Positions 45,152 through 54,614 are shown, numbered from the stretch's first letter. The stretch is 64,000 nt of DNA from Gillisia hiemivivida (GCF_007997295.1 NZ_VORY01000001.1:461730-525729), one strand, 5' to 3'. Numbers and translations: made by a program. Notes: generated by a model not told the origin, from the letters alone.

Positions 45152-45188
45152 TTTGACAAAGATAGGTCTTCAAAATAAATTATTTTTG
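45152..45188 (+). promoter_or_regulatory. Candidate promoter of the tatD-acyltransferase-ansA run
   Basis: TTTG (45152-45155) and TATTTTTG (45181-45188) are present but 25 bp apart, longer than usual. The -7 box ends only 5 bp before the tatD ATG, so the transcript would be nearly leaderless. Confidence 0.35.
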
Positions 45189-45193
45189 CAATT

Positions 45194-45961
45194 ATGATTT
45201 TAACAGATACTCACACGCATTTATATAGTAAGGATTTTGATTCCGATAGGGAAGAAGCTATCAATAAGGCTATTGAAAACGGAATCAGCCGCTTTTTTAT
45301 CCCGGCTATAGATTCTTCTCATACAACAAGCATGTATGCTCTAGAAACTCAATTTCCAGACAATGTTTTTCTAATGATGGGATTACACCCAACTTCTGTT
45401 AAGGGAGATTTTGAAAAAGAATTGCTACATATTGAGGAGCAATTTAAAAAAAGGAGTTTTTATGCTGTAGGTGAAATAGGGATAGATCTTTACTGGGATA
45501 GAACGCTGCTTAAAGATCAGCAAATAGCTTTTAAGCGCCAAATTCAATTGGCCAAAGCTAAGAATCTGCCAATTGTAATTCATTGTAGGGATGCATTCGA
45601 TGAGGTTTTTGAAGTGTTGGAGTCTGAAAAAGGAGATGATCTTTTTGGGATTTTTCATTGTTTTACCGGTAATAAAGAACAGGCTTTAAAAGCGCTTTCT
45701 TATAATATGAAACTGGGAATAGGTGGTGTTGTCACTTTTAAAAATGGGGGTTTAGATAAATTTTTAGCTGAAACACCTATTGAGCATATAGTTTTAGAGA
45801 CAGATTCACCCTATTTAGCTCCTGCTCCATACAGAGGTAAAAGAAATGAAAGTGCTTACATTCAGATAATAGCAGAAAAAATAGCAGCTCTTTACGAGCT
45901 CGATCTAGAGGAGGTTGCTGCTATTACCACGAAAAACTCCAAAGATATATTCGGTGTGTAA
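45194..45961 (+). CDS. TatD-family metal-dependent hydrolase
   Basis: The 255-residue TIM-barrel protein has the metal ligands of the family: His7 and His9 in DTHTHLYS, Glu in GEIGIDLYWD, His in VIHCRDAFDE, His in FHCFTGNKEQA, and Asp in LETDSPYLAPAPYRGKRNE. TatD proteins are 3'-5' DNA exonucleases or nucleases linked to DNA repair and quality control. It is followed within about 60 bp by the acyltransferase, suggesting one transcript. Confidence 0.93.
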   Translation: MILTDTHTHLYSKDFDSDREEAINKAIENGISRFFIPAIDSSHTTSMYALETQFPDNVFLMMGLHPTSVKGDFEKELLHIEEQFKKRSFYAVGEIGIDLYWDRTLLKDQQIAFKRQIQLAKAKNLPIVIHCRDAFDEVFEVLESEKGDDLFGIFHCFTGNKEQALKALSYNMKLGIGGVVTFKNGGLDKFLAETPIEHIVLETDSPYLAPAPYRGKRNESAYIQIIAEKIAALYELDLEEVAAITTKNSKDIFGV

Positions 45962-46016
45962 TGTGGGGAATTAACATATTATTTTGTTCATTTGTGAAGC
46001 TAACCAAATATTGTAC

Positions 46017-47159
46017 GTGTCCAACTTCGAAGAAATAAGATTTTATAATGATAATGAGGTGCAAGCTGCTCTAAATAAGTATGCTAATCACCCAATGGTT
46101 AAAACGTTGTTACAGTTTACATTTCCTGAAATGTCATTCGAGGAGATTAAACAAATCTTAGACGATTGCCATTCTATCCGAGATTTTCAAGGAAAAGTCA
46201 TTTATCATTCCGTAAGAAAAGTATTAGAGAAAAGCTCTGAGGGGCTTTCTTATAGTGGTTTTGAAAAGCTAAAAAAAGATGAATCTTATATGTTTATTTC
46301 TAATCATAGGGATATCATATTAGATACCAGTCTAATTAATTGTGTTTTATATGAGCAAGATTTAGTGATGACTGCTTCAGCGATTGGAGATAATCTAGTG
46401 CAAAAACCATTTTTATTATTATTATCCAGACTCAATAGAAATTTTCTTGTTCAACGTGGACTTACCCCTAGGGAGATGCTTCGCAGTTCATTAAACCTTT
46501 CAGAATATATTCGGCATTTATTGCTAGAAGAGAATAGATCTGTTTGGATGGCACAACGAGAAGGTCGCACCAAAGATGGCAATGATGTTACTCAACAAGG
46601 AGTTCTTAAAATGCTTGCTATGGCTAAAGGCGACATGAGTATTTCTGAATATTTTTCAAAAATTAAAATTGTTCCAGTTTCCATCTCATACGAGTTTGAC
46701 CCTACAGATGTTCTTAAAATGCCAGAATTGATGGCTAAAAGAAATGAAGTGGTTTATAAAAAATCTGAGCACGAGGATTTCAACTCTATTTTAAAGGGTG
46801 CTTTGGGTAATAAGGGAAGGATCCATATTACTGCGGGAGAAATCCTAGATGAAAATTGGTTTAATGAATTAGAGAAAACAGAACATTCTGTTAACGATCA
46901 ACTTCAGGCTATTGCTGGAGCTATTGATTCTAAGATTTATAAAAATTACAAACTTTGGCCTGCAAATTATGTAGCCTGCGACCTTCTAAATAATTCTGAA
47001 GCTCACGCCAGCAGATATACAGACAAGGAGAAAAGGCAGTTCGAGAGAAGGTTATCCCGCCGAGTGGACGTTAAAAATGCACTTGAAGTTAATAGTTACC
47101 TTTTAATGTATGCTAATCCTGTGATAAATCATGAAGCCCTAAATGAAAACAAAATCTAA
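46017..47159 (+). CDS. 1-acyl-glycerol-3-phosphate acyltransferase-like protein
   Basis: The protein has the acyltransferase motif ISNHRDIILDTSLIN (His and Asp of the HX4D type). It also has RNFLVQRGLTPREM and a substrate-binding VWMAQREGRTKDG. The start is uncertain: no ATG is suitable, and a GTG at 46017 gives VSNFEEIRFYNDNEV, which resembles the beginning of relatives; a TTG at 45984 would add 11 residues. From 46017 the product has 380 residues. It should acylate lysophosphatidate or a related lipid at the membrane. Its 3' end overlaps ansA by 17 bp. Confidence 0.85.
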   Translation: MSNFEEIRFYNDNEVQAALNKYANHPMVKTLLQFTFPEMSFEEIKQILDDCHSIRDFQGKVIYHSVRKVLEKSSEGLSYSGFEKLKKDESYMFISNHRDIILDTSLINCVLYEQDLVMTASAIGDNLVQKPFLLLLSRLNRNFLVQRGLTPREMLRSSLNLSEYIRHLLLEENRSVWMAQREGRTKDGNDVTQQGVLKMLAMAKGDMSISEYFSKIKIVPVSISYEFDPTDVLKMPELMAKRNEVVYKKSEHEDFNSILKGALGNKGRIHITAGEILDENWFNELEKTEHSVNDQLQAIAGAIDSKIYKNYKLWPANYVACDLLNNSEAHASRYTDKEKRQFERRLSRRVDVKNALEVNSYLLMYANPVINHEALNENKI

Positions 47160-48171
47160 TATTTTATTGATCTATACCGGTGGAACCATTGGTATGATTA
47201 AAGATTTTGAAACCGGGGCTCTAAAGGCCTTTAATTTTAGTGAATTGCTTCAAAATATTCCTGAGTTAAAGCTACTGGAACATTCCATAGATACCGTGAG
47301 TTTTAAGGAGCCCATAGACTCTTCTAATATGAACCCAGGGAATTGGATTCGAATTGCAGAAATCATTGAAGAGAGATACGAGGATTATGACGGATTTGTG
47401 GTCTTACATGGGAGCGACACCATGTCTTATACTGCTTCTGCCTTAAGCTTCATGTTTGAGAATCTTACAAAACCAGTTGTTTTTACGGGTTCTCAATTAC
47501 CTATTGGTGATTTAAGAACAGATGCCAAAGAAAATCTAATTACAAGTATTCAAATTGCAGGATTGCAAAAACAAGGAAGGCCTGTTATTTCTGAAGTTTG
47601 CCTTTATTTTGAATATAAATTATATAGAGCCAATAGAACTACGAAGATAAATGCAGAACATTTTCAGGCATTTTCATCTTCTAATTATCCACCTTTAGCA
47701 GAGTCTGGAGTATATTTATCTGTAAATCATTCGGCTCTTTGGTCAACAAATAGAAGGAAAAGGGTGAAATTGCATAAAGATTTCAACTCAGATGTGCTTA
47801 TTTTAAAGATGTTTCCGGGAATAACGGAAAGTACAGTTGCGCATATTTTGGCGAAGAAAAATCTGCGAGGCGTCATATTAGAGACATTTGGTAGCGGAAA
47901 TGCACCAACAGATGCATGGTTTATTAACTTACTAAAAAAGCATATTTCTAAAGGTTTAGTGGTCATTAATGTCACTCAGTGTGTTGCGGGCAGTGTGGCC
48001 ATGGGCAATTACGAGACCAGTACGCAATTAAAGAAAATAGGAGTGGTGTCTGGTAAAGACATTACTACAGAAGCCGCAATAGCAAAATTAATGTACCTTT
48101 TAGGAAAAAAATTATCACCTAAAGTATTCAAAACCATCTATGAGACTTCCTTACGTGGGGAAATGTTATAA
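47143..48171 (+). CDS. ansA: Type I (cytoplasmic) L-asparaginase
   Basis: The 342-residue protein has the two catalytic Thr regions: YTGGTIGMI at the N-terminus and VLHGSDTMSYTASALSFM around residues 85-103, plus the following TGSQLPIGDLRTDAKENL. No signal peptide is seen, consistent with the cytoplasmic type I enzyme that hydrolyses asparagine to aspartate and ammonia. It overlaps the acyltransferase gene by 17 bp and is probably the last gene of that run. The tRNA-Ser gene follows. Confidence 0.92.
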   Translation: MKTKSNILLIYTGGTIGMIKDFETGALKAFNFSELLQNIPELKLLEHSIDTVSFKEPIDSSNMNPGNWIRIAEIIEERYEDYDGFVVLHGSDTMSYTASALSFMFENLTKPVVFTGSQLPIGDLRTDAKENLITSIQIAGLQKQGRPVISEVCLYFEYKLYRANRTTKINAEHFQAFSSSNYPPLAESGVYLSVNHSALWSTNRRKRVKLHKDFNSDVLILKMFPGITESTVAHILAKKNLRGVILETFGSGNAPTDAWFINLLKKHISKGLVVINVTQCVAGSVAMGNYETSTQLKKIGVVSGKDITTEAAIAKLMYLLGKKLSPKVFKTIYETSLRGEML

Positions 48172-48244
48172 ATATTAACGATTCTTATTTTGATGGTAAT
48201 TTATTTTTTTTGTTATTTGGCTCACTAATTAAAATAAACAAATT

Positions 48245-48332
48245 AGAGAGGTGGCCGAGTGGTCGAAGGCGCACGCCTGGAAAGCGTGTATACGCCAAAA
48301 GCGTATCGAGGGTTCGAATCCCTTCCTCTCTG
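48245..48332 (+). tRNA. tRNA-Ser (GGA)
   Basis: The 88-nt class II tRNA has acceptor arms AGAGAGG and CCTCTCT, D-arm sequence TGGCCGAGTGG, an anticodon stem CACGC/GCGTG with loop CTGGAAA (anticodon GGA), a long variable arm (TACGC/GCGTA) and a T-arm with GGTTCGAATCC. CCA is not encoded. Confidence 0.97.
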
Positions 48333-48403
48333 CAATTTATTTTTATTAAAAGTTTATTTTTATATCTTTAACCCTTTAACTAATTAATTTAAGACAAACA
48401 GTA

Positions 48404-49198
48404 ATGAAAAGATTATTTTCAACTTTGGTAATCGCTTCGATTATGTTATTTGGAGCAGCACAAGCTAATGCGACAATTAATGTAAACATCTTACCTGATA
48501 ATATCCAGACGATTGTTCAGGATGACGAAGCAAGCCTCGACACAGAAGAGGAAGATTTAGGTTTTCACCAAGAACTTAAAAAGCGTTTTATAGAAGGTGG
48601 TGCCGGATTTATGGGTATCGTACTTTTATGTTTAATTCTTGGTTTGGCCATAGCCATTGAGAGAATTATCTTTTTAAATTTATCTACAACAAACACTAAG
48701 AAATTAGCTCAGGATGTTGAAGATGCATTAAATAATGGCGGAGTAGAAGCTGCTAAAGAAGTTTGTAGAAACACAAGCGGACCGGTTGCCTCTATATATT
48801 ACCAAGGACTAGATCGTGCAGACGAAAGTATTGAAGCGGCTGAGAAAGCTGTTGTTGCTTACGGTGGTGTACAGATGGGACAACTTGAAAAGAATGTTTC
48901 TTGGGTATCTTTATTTATCGCTTTGGCTCCTATGTTAGGATTCATGGGTACAGTAATTGGGATGATCCAAGCCTTTGATAAAATTGAAGCAGCAGGAGAT
49001 ATGCAACCTTCATTGGTAGCAGGTGGTATTAAAGTAGCACTTCTTACAACTGTATTTGGTTTGATCGTAGCTATTATTCTTCAGATTTTTTATAATTATA
49101 TCATCGCTAAGATCGATAGTATTGTAAATGATATGGAAGATGCTTCTATCTTATTGATCGACATGTTGGTTGATTACAAAAACAAAAAAAGAATCTAA
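48404..49198 (+). CDS. exbB: MotA/TolQ/ExbB proton channel family protein
   Basis: The 264-residue protein has a signal-like N-terminal helix and an acidic stretch. The ExbB core follows: a first helix (about 68-90), a cytoplasmic domain, and the conserved LAPMLGFMGTVIGMIQAF region leading into two helices (GGIKVALLTTVFGLIVAIILQIFYNY). ExbB pentamers with ExbD use the proton gradient to drive TonB or related outer-membrane machinery. It is first of four co-directional genes ending in two ExbD proteins; no TonB is in the window. Confidence 0.93.
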   Translation: MKRLFSTLVIASIMLFGAAQANATINVNILPDNIQTIVQDDEASLDTEEEDLGFHQELKKRFIEGGAGFMGIVLLCLILGLAIAIERIIFLNLSTTNTKKLAQDVEDALNNGGVEAAKEVCRNTSGPVASIYYQGLDRADESIEAAEKAVVAYGGVQMGQLEKNVSWVSLFIALAPMLGFMGTVIGMIQAFDKIEAAGDMQPSLVAGGIKVALLTTVFGLIVAIILQIFYNYIIAKIDSIVNDMEDASILLIDMLVDYKNKKRI

Positions 49199-49211
49199 GA
49201 AATAATAAATC

Positions 49212-49649
49212 ATGACCATACACAAAGTTTTAAAATATTTAGCACTTGTTATTGGTGTAATAGGTCTTATCCTTTTGGGTAGAATTATTATAGCTGGTGA
49301 TGATGCTATTTCCGCCTCAGCGGCAGATCAAAATAGTTTACTAGAACCTATGATGTGGGTTGGCTATCTTGTACTAGGTATTTGTATATTAATTGTATGT
49401 TTCTTCGTAATTAAAGGTTTGTTCTCCGGAAACGTTAAGAACACATTAATCTCTGTAGGAGCATTTTTACTTGTAGTAGTTATAGCTTACGTCTTAACTG
49501 ATGGAACTGAAGTTCAACTTAAAGATGGTGATACACTGTCTGCAAGCGGAGACCATTGGGTTGGTGCCGGATTAGTGATGTTTTATATTCTAGCAGCAAT
49601 TGCGGTTGGAGCTATGGTACTTTCCGGAATAAGAAAACTAATAAAATAA
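49212..49649 (+). CDS. Four-helix membrane protein of the ExbB/ExbD operon
   Basis: The 145-residue protein has four predicted membrane helices (about 8-27, 47-68, 76-95, 117-138) and a short acidic loop between helices 3 and 4. No motif is recognised. It lies 13 bp after exbB and 3 bp before the first exbD, so it is surely part of the same operon. A role as accessory subunit of the proton-channel complex is inferred only from position. Confidence 0.75.
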   Translation: MTIHKVLKYLALVIGVIGLILLGRIIIAGDDAISASAADQNSLLEPMMWVGYLVLGICILIVCFFVIKGLFSGNVKNTLISVGAFLLVVVIAYVLTDGTEVQLKDGDTLSASGDHWVGAGLVMFYILAAIAVGAMVLSGIRKLIK

Positions 49650-49652
49650 ATT

Positions 49653-50264
49653 ATGGCTAAAAGATCAGCACCAGAAGTTAATGCCGGCTCTATGGCCGAT
49701 ATAGCATTCTTGCTATTAATTTTCTTCCTGGTTACTACAACAATCGAGACCGATAGGGGAATCAGCCGTAAATTGCCCCCTATTCAAGATGAGGAAGTTG
49801 AGCCGCCAGTTATTAAGCAGAAAAACATCTTTACTGTAATCGTTAATAGAAATAACGATTTATTTGTGGAAGATGAAAAAATGGAACTGAGCGAACTACG
49901 TGAAGCTGCTAAGGCCTTCTTAGATAATGGAGGAGGAGTTGGTGAAGATGGATGTAGTTACTGTCAAGGAGCTAGAGATCCACAAGCATCAGATAATCCG
50001 AAGAAAGCTATTATCTCATTGGTAAACGACCGTAAAACTGAATATAGAACTTATATTTCTGTACAAAACGAACTGGTTGCTGCATACAATGAGTTAAGAA
50101 ATAGAGAATCGCAAAGGTTGTTTGGTATGGATTTTACTGAAATGGAAGCTAAGTACAATGATCCTAATTTCAGAGGAAATAAGAAGAAGATGGAAACGCA
50201 GATAGATCAAGTGAAGGTAATGTATCCTCAGTTATTATCTGAAGCAGAACCAAAAAGCTCATAG
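49653..50264 (+). CDS. exbD: ExbD/TolR family biopolymer transporter, with CxxC insert
   Basis: The 203-residue protein has a short cytoplasmic head, one membrane helix with the key Asp (GSMADIAFLLLIFFLVTTT) and a periplasmic domain. Inside the latter is an insert with GCSYCQG (about 106-112), a CxxC pair absent from classical ExbD. This could form a disulphide or bind metal in the periplasm. The protein is longer than typical ExbD (about 140). It partners with ExbB and probably with the second ExbD downstream. Confidence 0.9.
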   Translation: MAKRSAPEVNAGSMADIAFLLLIFFLVTTTIETDRGISRKLPPIQDEEVEPPVIKQKNIFTVIVNRNNDLFVEDEKMELSELREAAKAFLDNGGGVGEDGCSYCQGARDPQASDNPKKAIISLVNDRKTEYRTYISVQNELVAAYNELRNRESQRLFGMDFTEMEAKYNDPNFRGNKKKMETQIDQVKVMYPQLLSEAEPKSS

Positions 50265-50295
50265 ATTAGTATAATATTTTTAATTCAATCTAGAT

Positions 50296-50775
50296 ATGTC
50301 TAAATTTAAAAAGAAAAAGAGTGGTGAATTACCAGCGGTAAATACGGCTTCATTGCCAGATATCGTTTTTATGTTACTTTTCTTTTTTATGGTGGCTACT
50401 GTAATGCGTCAAAATACTTTGATGATTGAAAATAAGTTACCCTTTGCAGACCAAGTAGAAAAGTTGGATAGAAAGGAATTGGTAAGTTATATTTATGCAG
50501 GCAAGCCAAGCGAAAGATATCAAAAAACAGCTGGTAGTGAAGCTCGAATTCAGTTAAACGATAAATTTGCAGCGGTAAGCGAAATCCAGAAATTTATCTA
50601 CGCAGAAAGAGAGACTAAACGAGAAGAATTAATTCCTTATTTAACAACTGCTTTAAAAGTAGATGTTGAAACCAATATGGGATTAGTGTCTGATATTAAA
50701 CAAGAATTAAGAAAAGCAGAAGCACTTAAAATTAACTACACAACCCGTATTGGAGAGGTAGCTAAGAATAGGTAA
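50296..50775 (+). CDS. Second ExbD/TolR family protein
   Basis: The 159-residue protein has the ExbD membrane helix with Asp (ASLPDIVFMLLFFFMVATVM) and a periplasmic domain without the CxxC insert of its neighbour. The basic head KFKKKKSGE precedes the helix. The pairing of two different ExbD genes after one ExbB is common in Bacteroidota and may give a heteromeric complex. A strong terminator follows. Confidence 0.92.
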   Translation: MSKFKKKKSGELPAVNTASLPDIVFMLLFFFMVATVMRQNTLMIENKLPFADQVEKLDRKELVSYIYAGKPSERYQKTAGSEARIQLNDKFAAVSEIQKFIYAERETKREELIPYLTTALKVDVETNMGLVSDIKQELRKAEALKINYTTRIGEVAKNR

Positions 50776-50797
50776 TACCTGTTATATTACTGTTTAT

Positions 50798-50838
50798 AAA
50801 ACATCCCATCTGGATCTACCGGATGGGATGTTTTTTTT
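50798..50838 (+). terminator. Terminator after the ExbB/ExbD operon
   Basis: AAACATCCCATC and GATGGGATGTTT form a 12-13-bp stem around an 11-nt loop (50811-50821), followed by a run of T. Confidence 0.93.
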
Positions 50839-50881
50839 ATATTTAACTTTCTGAATATTTACGGGAACTAAGCTTTTGAAA

Positions 50882-51586
50882 ATGAAAAAACTCTTATTTT
50901 TTGCTTTTGGCCTTTTCACATTGTGGCCTTCATTTTCGCAAACGGTTGTTGTAGATACTCTTCTAAAACCAATAGATAGTTTATACAGGGAAGATCAGTT
51001 TTATGTGGGCCTAACGTTTCATCTTTTAAGTGATCTCCCAGAATCTGTTGCTCAGTCAGGTTTTTCTGGGGGATTGCATCTTGGTTTCATTAGGGATTTT
51101 CCTCTCAATAAACGCCGGAATATAGCTTTAGGAGCTGGATTGGGATGGTCCTTAAATTCCTATGGTCAAGAAATGTTTATTGGGGAAGATGAAAATAATA
51201 ATACGATCTTCAGAAATCTAAGTGATCCAGAAGTGGATTATGACTTTAATAGATTTTCTACTCAACTGTTGGAGGTGCCCATAGAATTTAGATGGCGAAC
51301 TTCTACTCCAGACTCTTATAAATTCTGGAGAATATATACAGGATTTAGATTGGGATATATTTATTATTTTAAGTCTAATTATAGACAAGACTCTAATCAA
51401 GTCATTCAAACCGATGTCCCAGAACTGGATAGATTGCGGTTAGGAACTACTTTTACCTTTGGTTACAATACTTTCAATTTTCACGTGTATTATAGCTTAA
51501 ATCCTTTCTTTAAGGATGCTCAACTCAATAACACTCCAGTGGGAATTACGACCTTTAAACTTGGCTTGATGTTCTATATTCTATAA
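50882..51586 (+). CDS. PorT-like outer-membrane beta-barrel protein
   Basis: From the ATG at 50882 the protein has 234 residues with a signal peptide ending near WPSFSQ. Repeated barrel strands follow (QFYVGLTFHLL, FSGGLHLGFIRDF, IALGAGLGWSL, IYTGFRLGYIYYF, FTFGYNTFNFHVYYSL) and a hydrophobic end MFYIL. It resembles porin-family/PorT proteins of Bacteroidota, of which true PorT takes part in type IX secretion. Which of the two it is cannot be settled by eye. It is convergent with the next gene, overlapping by 6 bp. Confidence 0.72.
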   Translation: MKKLLFFAFGLFTLWPSFSQTVVVDTLLKPIDSLYREDQFYVGLTFHLLSDLPESVAQSGFSGGLHLGFIRDFPLNKRRNIALGAGLGWSLNSYGQEMFIGEDENNNTIFRNLSDPEVDYDFNRFSTQLLEVPIEFRWRTSTPDSYKFWRIYTGFRLGYIYYFKSNYRQDSNQVIQTDVPELDRLRLGTTFTFGYNTFNFHVYYSLNPFFKDAQLNNTPVGITTFKLGLMFYIL

Positions 51587-52186
51587 CCAGTAATTAAGTA
51601 CTATTAATTGAGGTAAAAAGCCAATAAAGAACCCAAGTAATAATTCTAACCAAGTATGTGCTTTATAATGTAATCTGGAAGTTGCGGTTAGCCCTAAGGC
51701 TGCTATTAAAAAGGCTATAACGTATATTAGATTTAGTCTATAGTAAATACTAAGAGCTAATACGAACATAAAAATCCCCGAGAGACCTAACATATGTAGG
51801 CTTATTTTTAATTTGAGCCAAGCTAGAATAAATGCTGTGATTATTGAAAACAAGATCCCCACAAAAAAATAATATAATGCTGGGTAATTGTAAATATTTA
51901 AGATCTGATAGAGGTTTAGGCCAATAAGTAAACTATAAAAAAATAAGGGCCAACGACGTTGGCTAACATCTTTAAGAAATACAGACTCGGCTTTGCCTAA
52001 ATTTTTGAGAAGAAAATAAAAGACTACTGGAATGAACAGAGTGGTAATTGCAATAGCTAATAATTTGGCTTGTATAAGTGAAAAAGGAAAAAATCTTGGA
52101 GTAACTACAAAGTAAAATAAACTCCCAGCAAAAGGCATCCATAAAGGATGAAAAATATAGGAAGCGCTTCTAATCAAGAACTTCAT
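51581..52186 (-). CDS. PAP2-like multi-pass membrane protein, degenerate
   Basis: The 201-residue protein has about six membrane helices. KDVSQRRWP, KISLHMLGLSGIF and SRLHYKAHTWLELLLGFFIG stand in the order of the three PAP2 phosphatase signature motifs. They are degenerate: the central PSGH-type motif has become LHMLGLSG and the last lacks the usual Asp after the His. It may be a catalytically altered relative. It overlaps rpoN by one base (TAATG), so it is co-expressed with it. Confidence 0.65.
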   Translation of the reverse strand: MKFLIRSASYIFHPLWMPFAGSLFYFVVTPRFFPFSLIQAKLLAIAITTLFIPVVFYFLLKNLGKAESVFLKDVSQRRWPLFFYSLLIGLNLYQILNIYNYPALYYFFVGILFSIITAFILAWLKLKISLHMLGLSGIFMFVLALSIYYRLNLIYVIAFLIAALGLTATSRLHYKAHTWLELLLGFFIGFLPQLIVLNYWL

Positions 52187-53643
52187 TAAATCTCTTTTCT
52201 CATTCGAGCTACCGGAATATCCAGTTGTTCTCTATATTTTGCAACTGTTCTCCTTGCAATAGGGTATCCTTTTTCTAGCAATAACTTTGCAAGTTTATCA
52301 TCGGTTAGAGGCTTGCGCTTATCTTCTTCATCAATAGATATTTCCAAGATCTTTTTGATCTCTCTGGTAGAAACTTCCTCTCCTTGGTCGTTCGTCATAG
52401 ATTCAGAAAAGAACTCTTTAATAAGCTTGGTTCCATAAGGAGTATCTACATACTTACTGTTTGCAACCCGAGATACAGTAGAAACATCCATTCCAATCTC
52501 ATCTGCAATATCCTTTAAGATCATAGGGCGTAAATTACGCTCATCTCCACTAAGGAAGAATTCTTTTTGATAATTCATTATAGAACTCATGGTAACCATT
52601 AAAGTCTGCTGGCGCTGCTTAATTGCATCTATAAACCACTTCGCAGAGTCCAACTTTTGTTTTATAAACATCACCGCGTCCTTTTGCGACTTTGTTTTTT
52701 CTTTTGACTCCTTATAGCCTTTAAGCATATTACTGTAATCATTAGAAATATGCATTTCTGGAGCATTTCTACCATTCAAGGTCAATTCCAATTCTCCATC
52801 AATAATTTTAATGGCAAAATCTGGAATTACATGCTCCACCATTCTTAAGTTTCCAGAAAAAGCACCACCCGGTTTCGGATTCAAATGCTCGATTACATCT
52901 ATCGCATCTCTAAGTTCATCTTCAGTAATATCATGCTTTGCAAGTAATTTGTTGTAATGTTTTTTGCTGAAGTGATCGAAAGATTTATCAAGCAGGTCTG
53001 TCGCCAATGAAACCTCTTTAGTTGCTTGCTTGCGCTTCAATTGTATTAGTAAACACTCCTGAAGCGAACGTGCTCCAACCCCTGCAGGATCTAATTCCTG
53101 AACTTTCTTTAAAACTTTTTCAACCGATTCTTCATCGGTATAAACGTTCTGGGTAAAGGCAAGATCATCTACTATATCTTGTAAAGTTCTTCTTATATAA
53201 CCACTTTCATCTACACTACCCACAAGAAAATCAGAGATCTCCTGTTCCAGGTCAGTTAGTCTGAAGGTGCTCAATTGCGTTTTTAAATGTTGTGCGAAAG
53301 AAGTGCCAGAGGCATAAGGCACATTTTTTTCTTCATCATCTGCACTATAGTTATTTGCCTGAAGTCTGTAATTTGGAGTCTCATCATCACTTAGATAATC
53401 GTCTACATTAATATCCGCATCTATAGTGTCGTTATCATCATTATCATATTCGTCGTTGGAAAACTCATCATCGAATTCTGCATCTAGGTCTTCTTTCCCA
53501 TCTTCCAGCGCAGGATTTTCCTCTAATTCCTCCTTGATACGCTGCTCGAAAGCCTGCGTAGGCAACTGGATAAGCTTCATCAACTGTATTTGCTGAGGGG
53601 AGAGCTTTTGAGATAATTTAAAATTTAATTGCTGCTTTAGCAT
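52186..53643 (-). CDS. rpoN: RNA polymerase sigma-54 factor
   Basis: From the ATG at 53643 the protein has 485 residues. It shows the activator-binding region I (LKQQLNFKLSQKLSPQQIQL), an acidic region II (about 60-110), the core-binding region and the HTH (MDVSTVSRVANSKYV). The RpoN box ARRTVAKYREQL lies near the end. The sigma factor needs enhancer-binding AAA+ activators, none of which are in the window. The open frame reaches 53685, but the chosen start matches the family N-terminus. The next gene on this strand overlaps by one base. Confidence 0.97.
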   Translation of the reverse strand: MLKQQLNFKLSQKLSPQQIQLMKLIQLPTQAFEQRIKEELEENPALEDGKEDLDAEFDDEFSNDEYDNDDNDTIDADINVDDYLSDDETPNYRLQANNYSADDEEKNVPYASGTSFAQHLKTQLSTFRLTDLEQEISDFLVGSVDESGYIRRTLQDIVDDLAFTQNVYTDEESVEKVLKKVQELDPAGVGARSLQECLLIQLKRKQATKEVSLATDLLDKSFDHFSKKHYNKLLAKHDITEDELRDAIDVIEHLNPKPGGAFSGNLRMVEHVIPDFAIKIIDGELELTLNGRNAPEMHISNDYSNMLKGYKESKEKTKSQKDAVMFIKQKLDSAKWFIDAIKQRQQTLMVTMSSIMNYQKEFFLSGDERNLRPMILKDIADEIGMDVSTVSRVANSKYVDTPYGTKLIKEFFSESMTNDQGEEVSTREIKKILEISIDEEDKRKPLTDDKLAKLLLEKGYPIARRTVAKYREQLDIPVARMRKEI

Positions 53644-53749
53644 AGGTAATAAATTGCGCTTTACACAAAAATAAGCAAAAAGCATGCTATTGTAGCTTTG
53701 GCATTCATATTGCTTTCGTAAAATTTTGTTAAGAATGGCTCTCGAGAAG

Positions 53750-54604
53750 CTAACTAACTGCCTTGCTGAATTTTGAAGGAAATTTTAGTTCTAATTTTAG
53801 AGGAATTTTTTCTATAGGATGATGGAGATCTAAACCTATTGCCGCGAGATAAAGTCCTTTTTTTCTGAAGGGGTCCTCGCCAGAACTATATAATTTATCG
53901 CCTACTATAGGAAAGCTAGAAGTGGAGAGATGAATTCTTATTTGATGGGTTCTCCCTGTTTTTGGAGCAACTTCTAGTAAGGAATAAATACGCTCTTCAT
54001 GTTGAAAGGATTTCAGCGTTTTATAAGTAGTAAAAGCCTCTTTTCCCTCTATACTGGTTTGAATGGATGCTTGTATTGGAGTTTCACCAGTAACCAATGC
54101 TAAATATGTCTTATGGATCTTCTTTTCCTCGAAATCCTGATGCAACTGCAGTTGCGCCGACTTTGTTTTTGCAATGATCAATAGACCACTTGTGGGATTA
54201 TCGAGTCTGTGAACAGGAACGGGGTAGGGCAAAGCATCGGGAAGAAGGGAGCGTTTTAAGTTGAAAGGGAGAGCGTGTTCTATTGTTTTAAAATAATTTC
54301 CGCTTGTTGGATATCCGGATGGCTTATTGATAATTGCCAAATACTCATCTTCAAAAACCACTTCCAATTTAAGTTGGAAGATTTTAAGTTGTTTTTCTTC
54401 TTTCTGAATATAATCTATTTGCTGGAGCTCCTCTATCCAATCTGAAGTTTGAGCAATCTTTCCATTTAAAAGAATTTCTTCTTTTTTGATGGCTTTTTTG
54501 AGTCCGCTTTTGGAAGGAAGCATTCTAAATATTCCAACCGCGTATTCCTGCAGTCGTATTTTGGAAGCGACTGCAGGAACAATATGCGATTCGATAATTT
54601 TCAA
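53750..54604 (-). CDS. RluA-family pseudouridine synthase
   Basis: The 284-residue protein has an S4-like N-terminal part and the catalytic motif VHRLDNPTSGLL, whose Asp attacks the uridine. It also has KTYLALVTG, GRTHQIRIHLS and FPIVGDKLY, in the normal RluA order. It should modify one or more uridines in rRNA or tRNA, but the target cannot be assigned. It is followed by rpoN and preceded by asnS on the same strand, with 10 bp between it and asnS. Confidence 0.9.
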   Translation of the reverse strand: MKIIESHIVPAVASKIRLQEYAVGIFRMLPSKSGLKKAIKKEEILLNGKIAQTSDWIEELQQIDYIQKEEKQLKIFQLKLEVVFEDEYLAIINKPSGYPTSGNYFKTIEHALPFNLKRSLLPDALPYPVPVHRLDNPTSGLLIIAKTKSAQLQLHQDFEEKKIHKTYLALVTGETPIQASIQTSIEGKEAFTTYKTLKSFQHEERIYSLLEVAPKTGRTHQIRIHLSTSSFPIVGDKLYSSGEDPFRKKGLYLAAIGLDLHHPIEKIPLKLELKFPSKFSKAVS

Positions 54605-54614
54605 TTATATAATT

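Noticed and set aside
51581..52186. Active PAP2 phosphatase
   Set aside because: The signature motifs are only partly kept (no clear PSGH, last Asp missing), so activity is not claimed.
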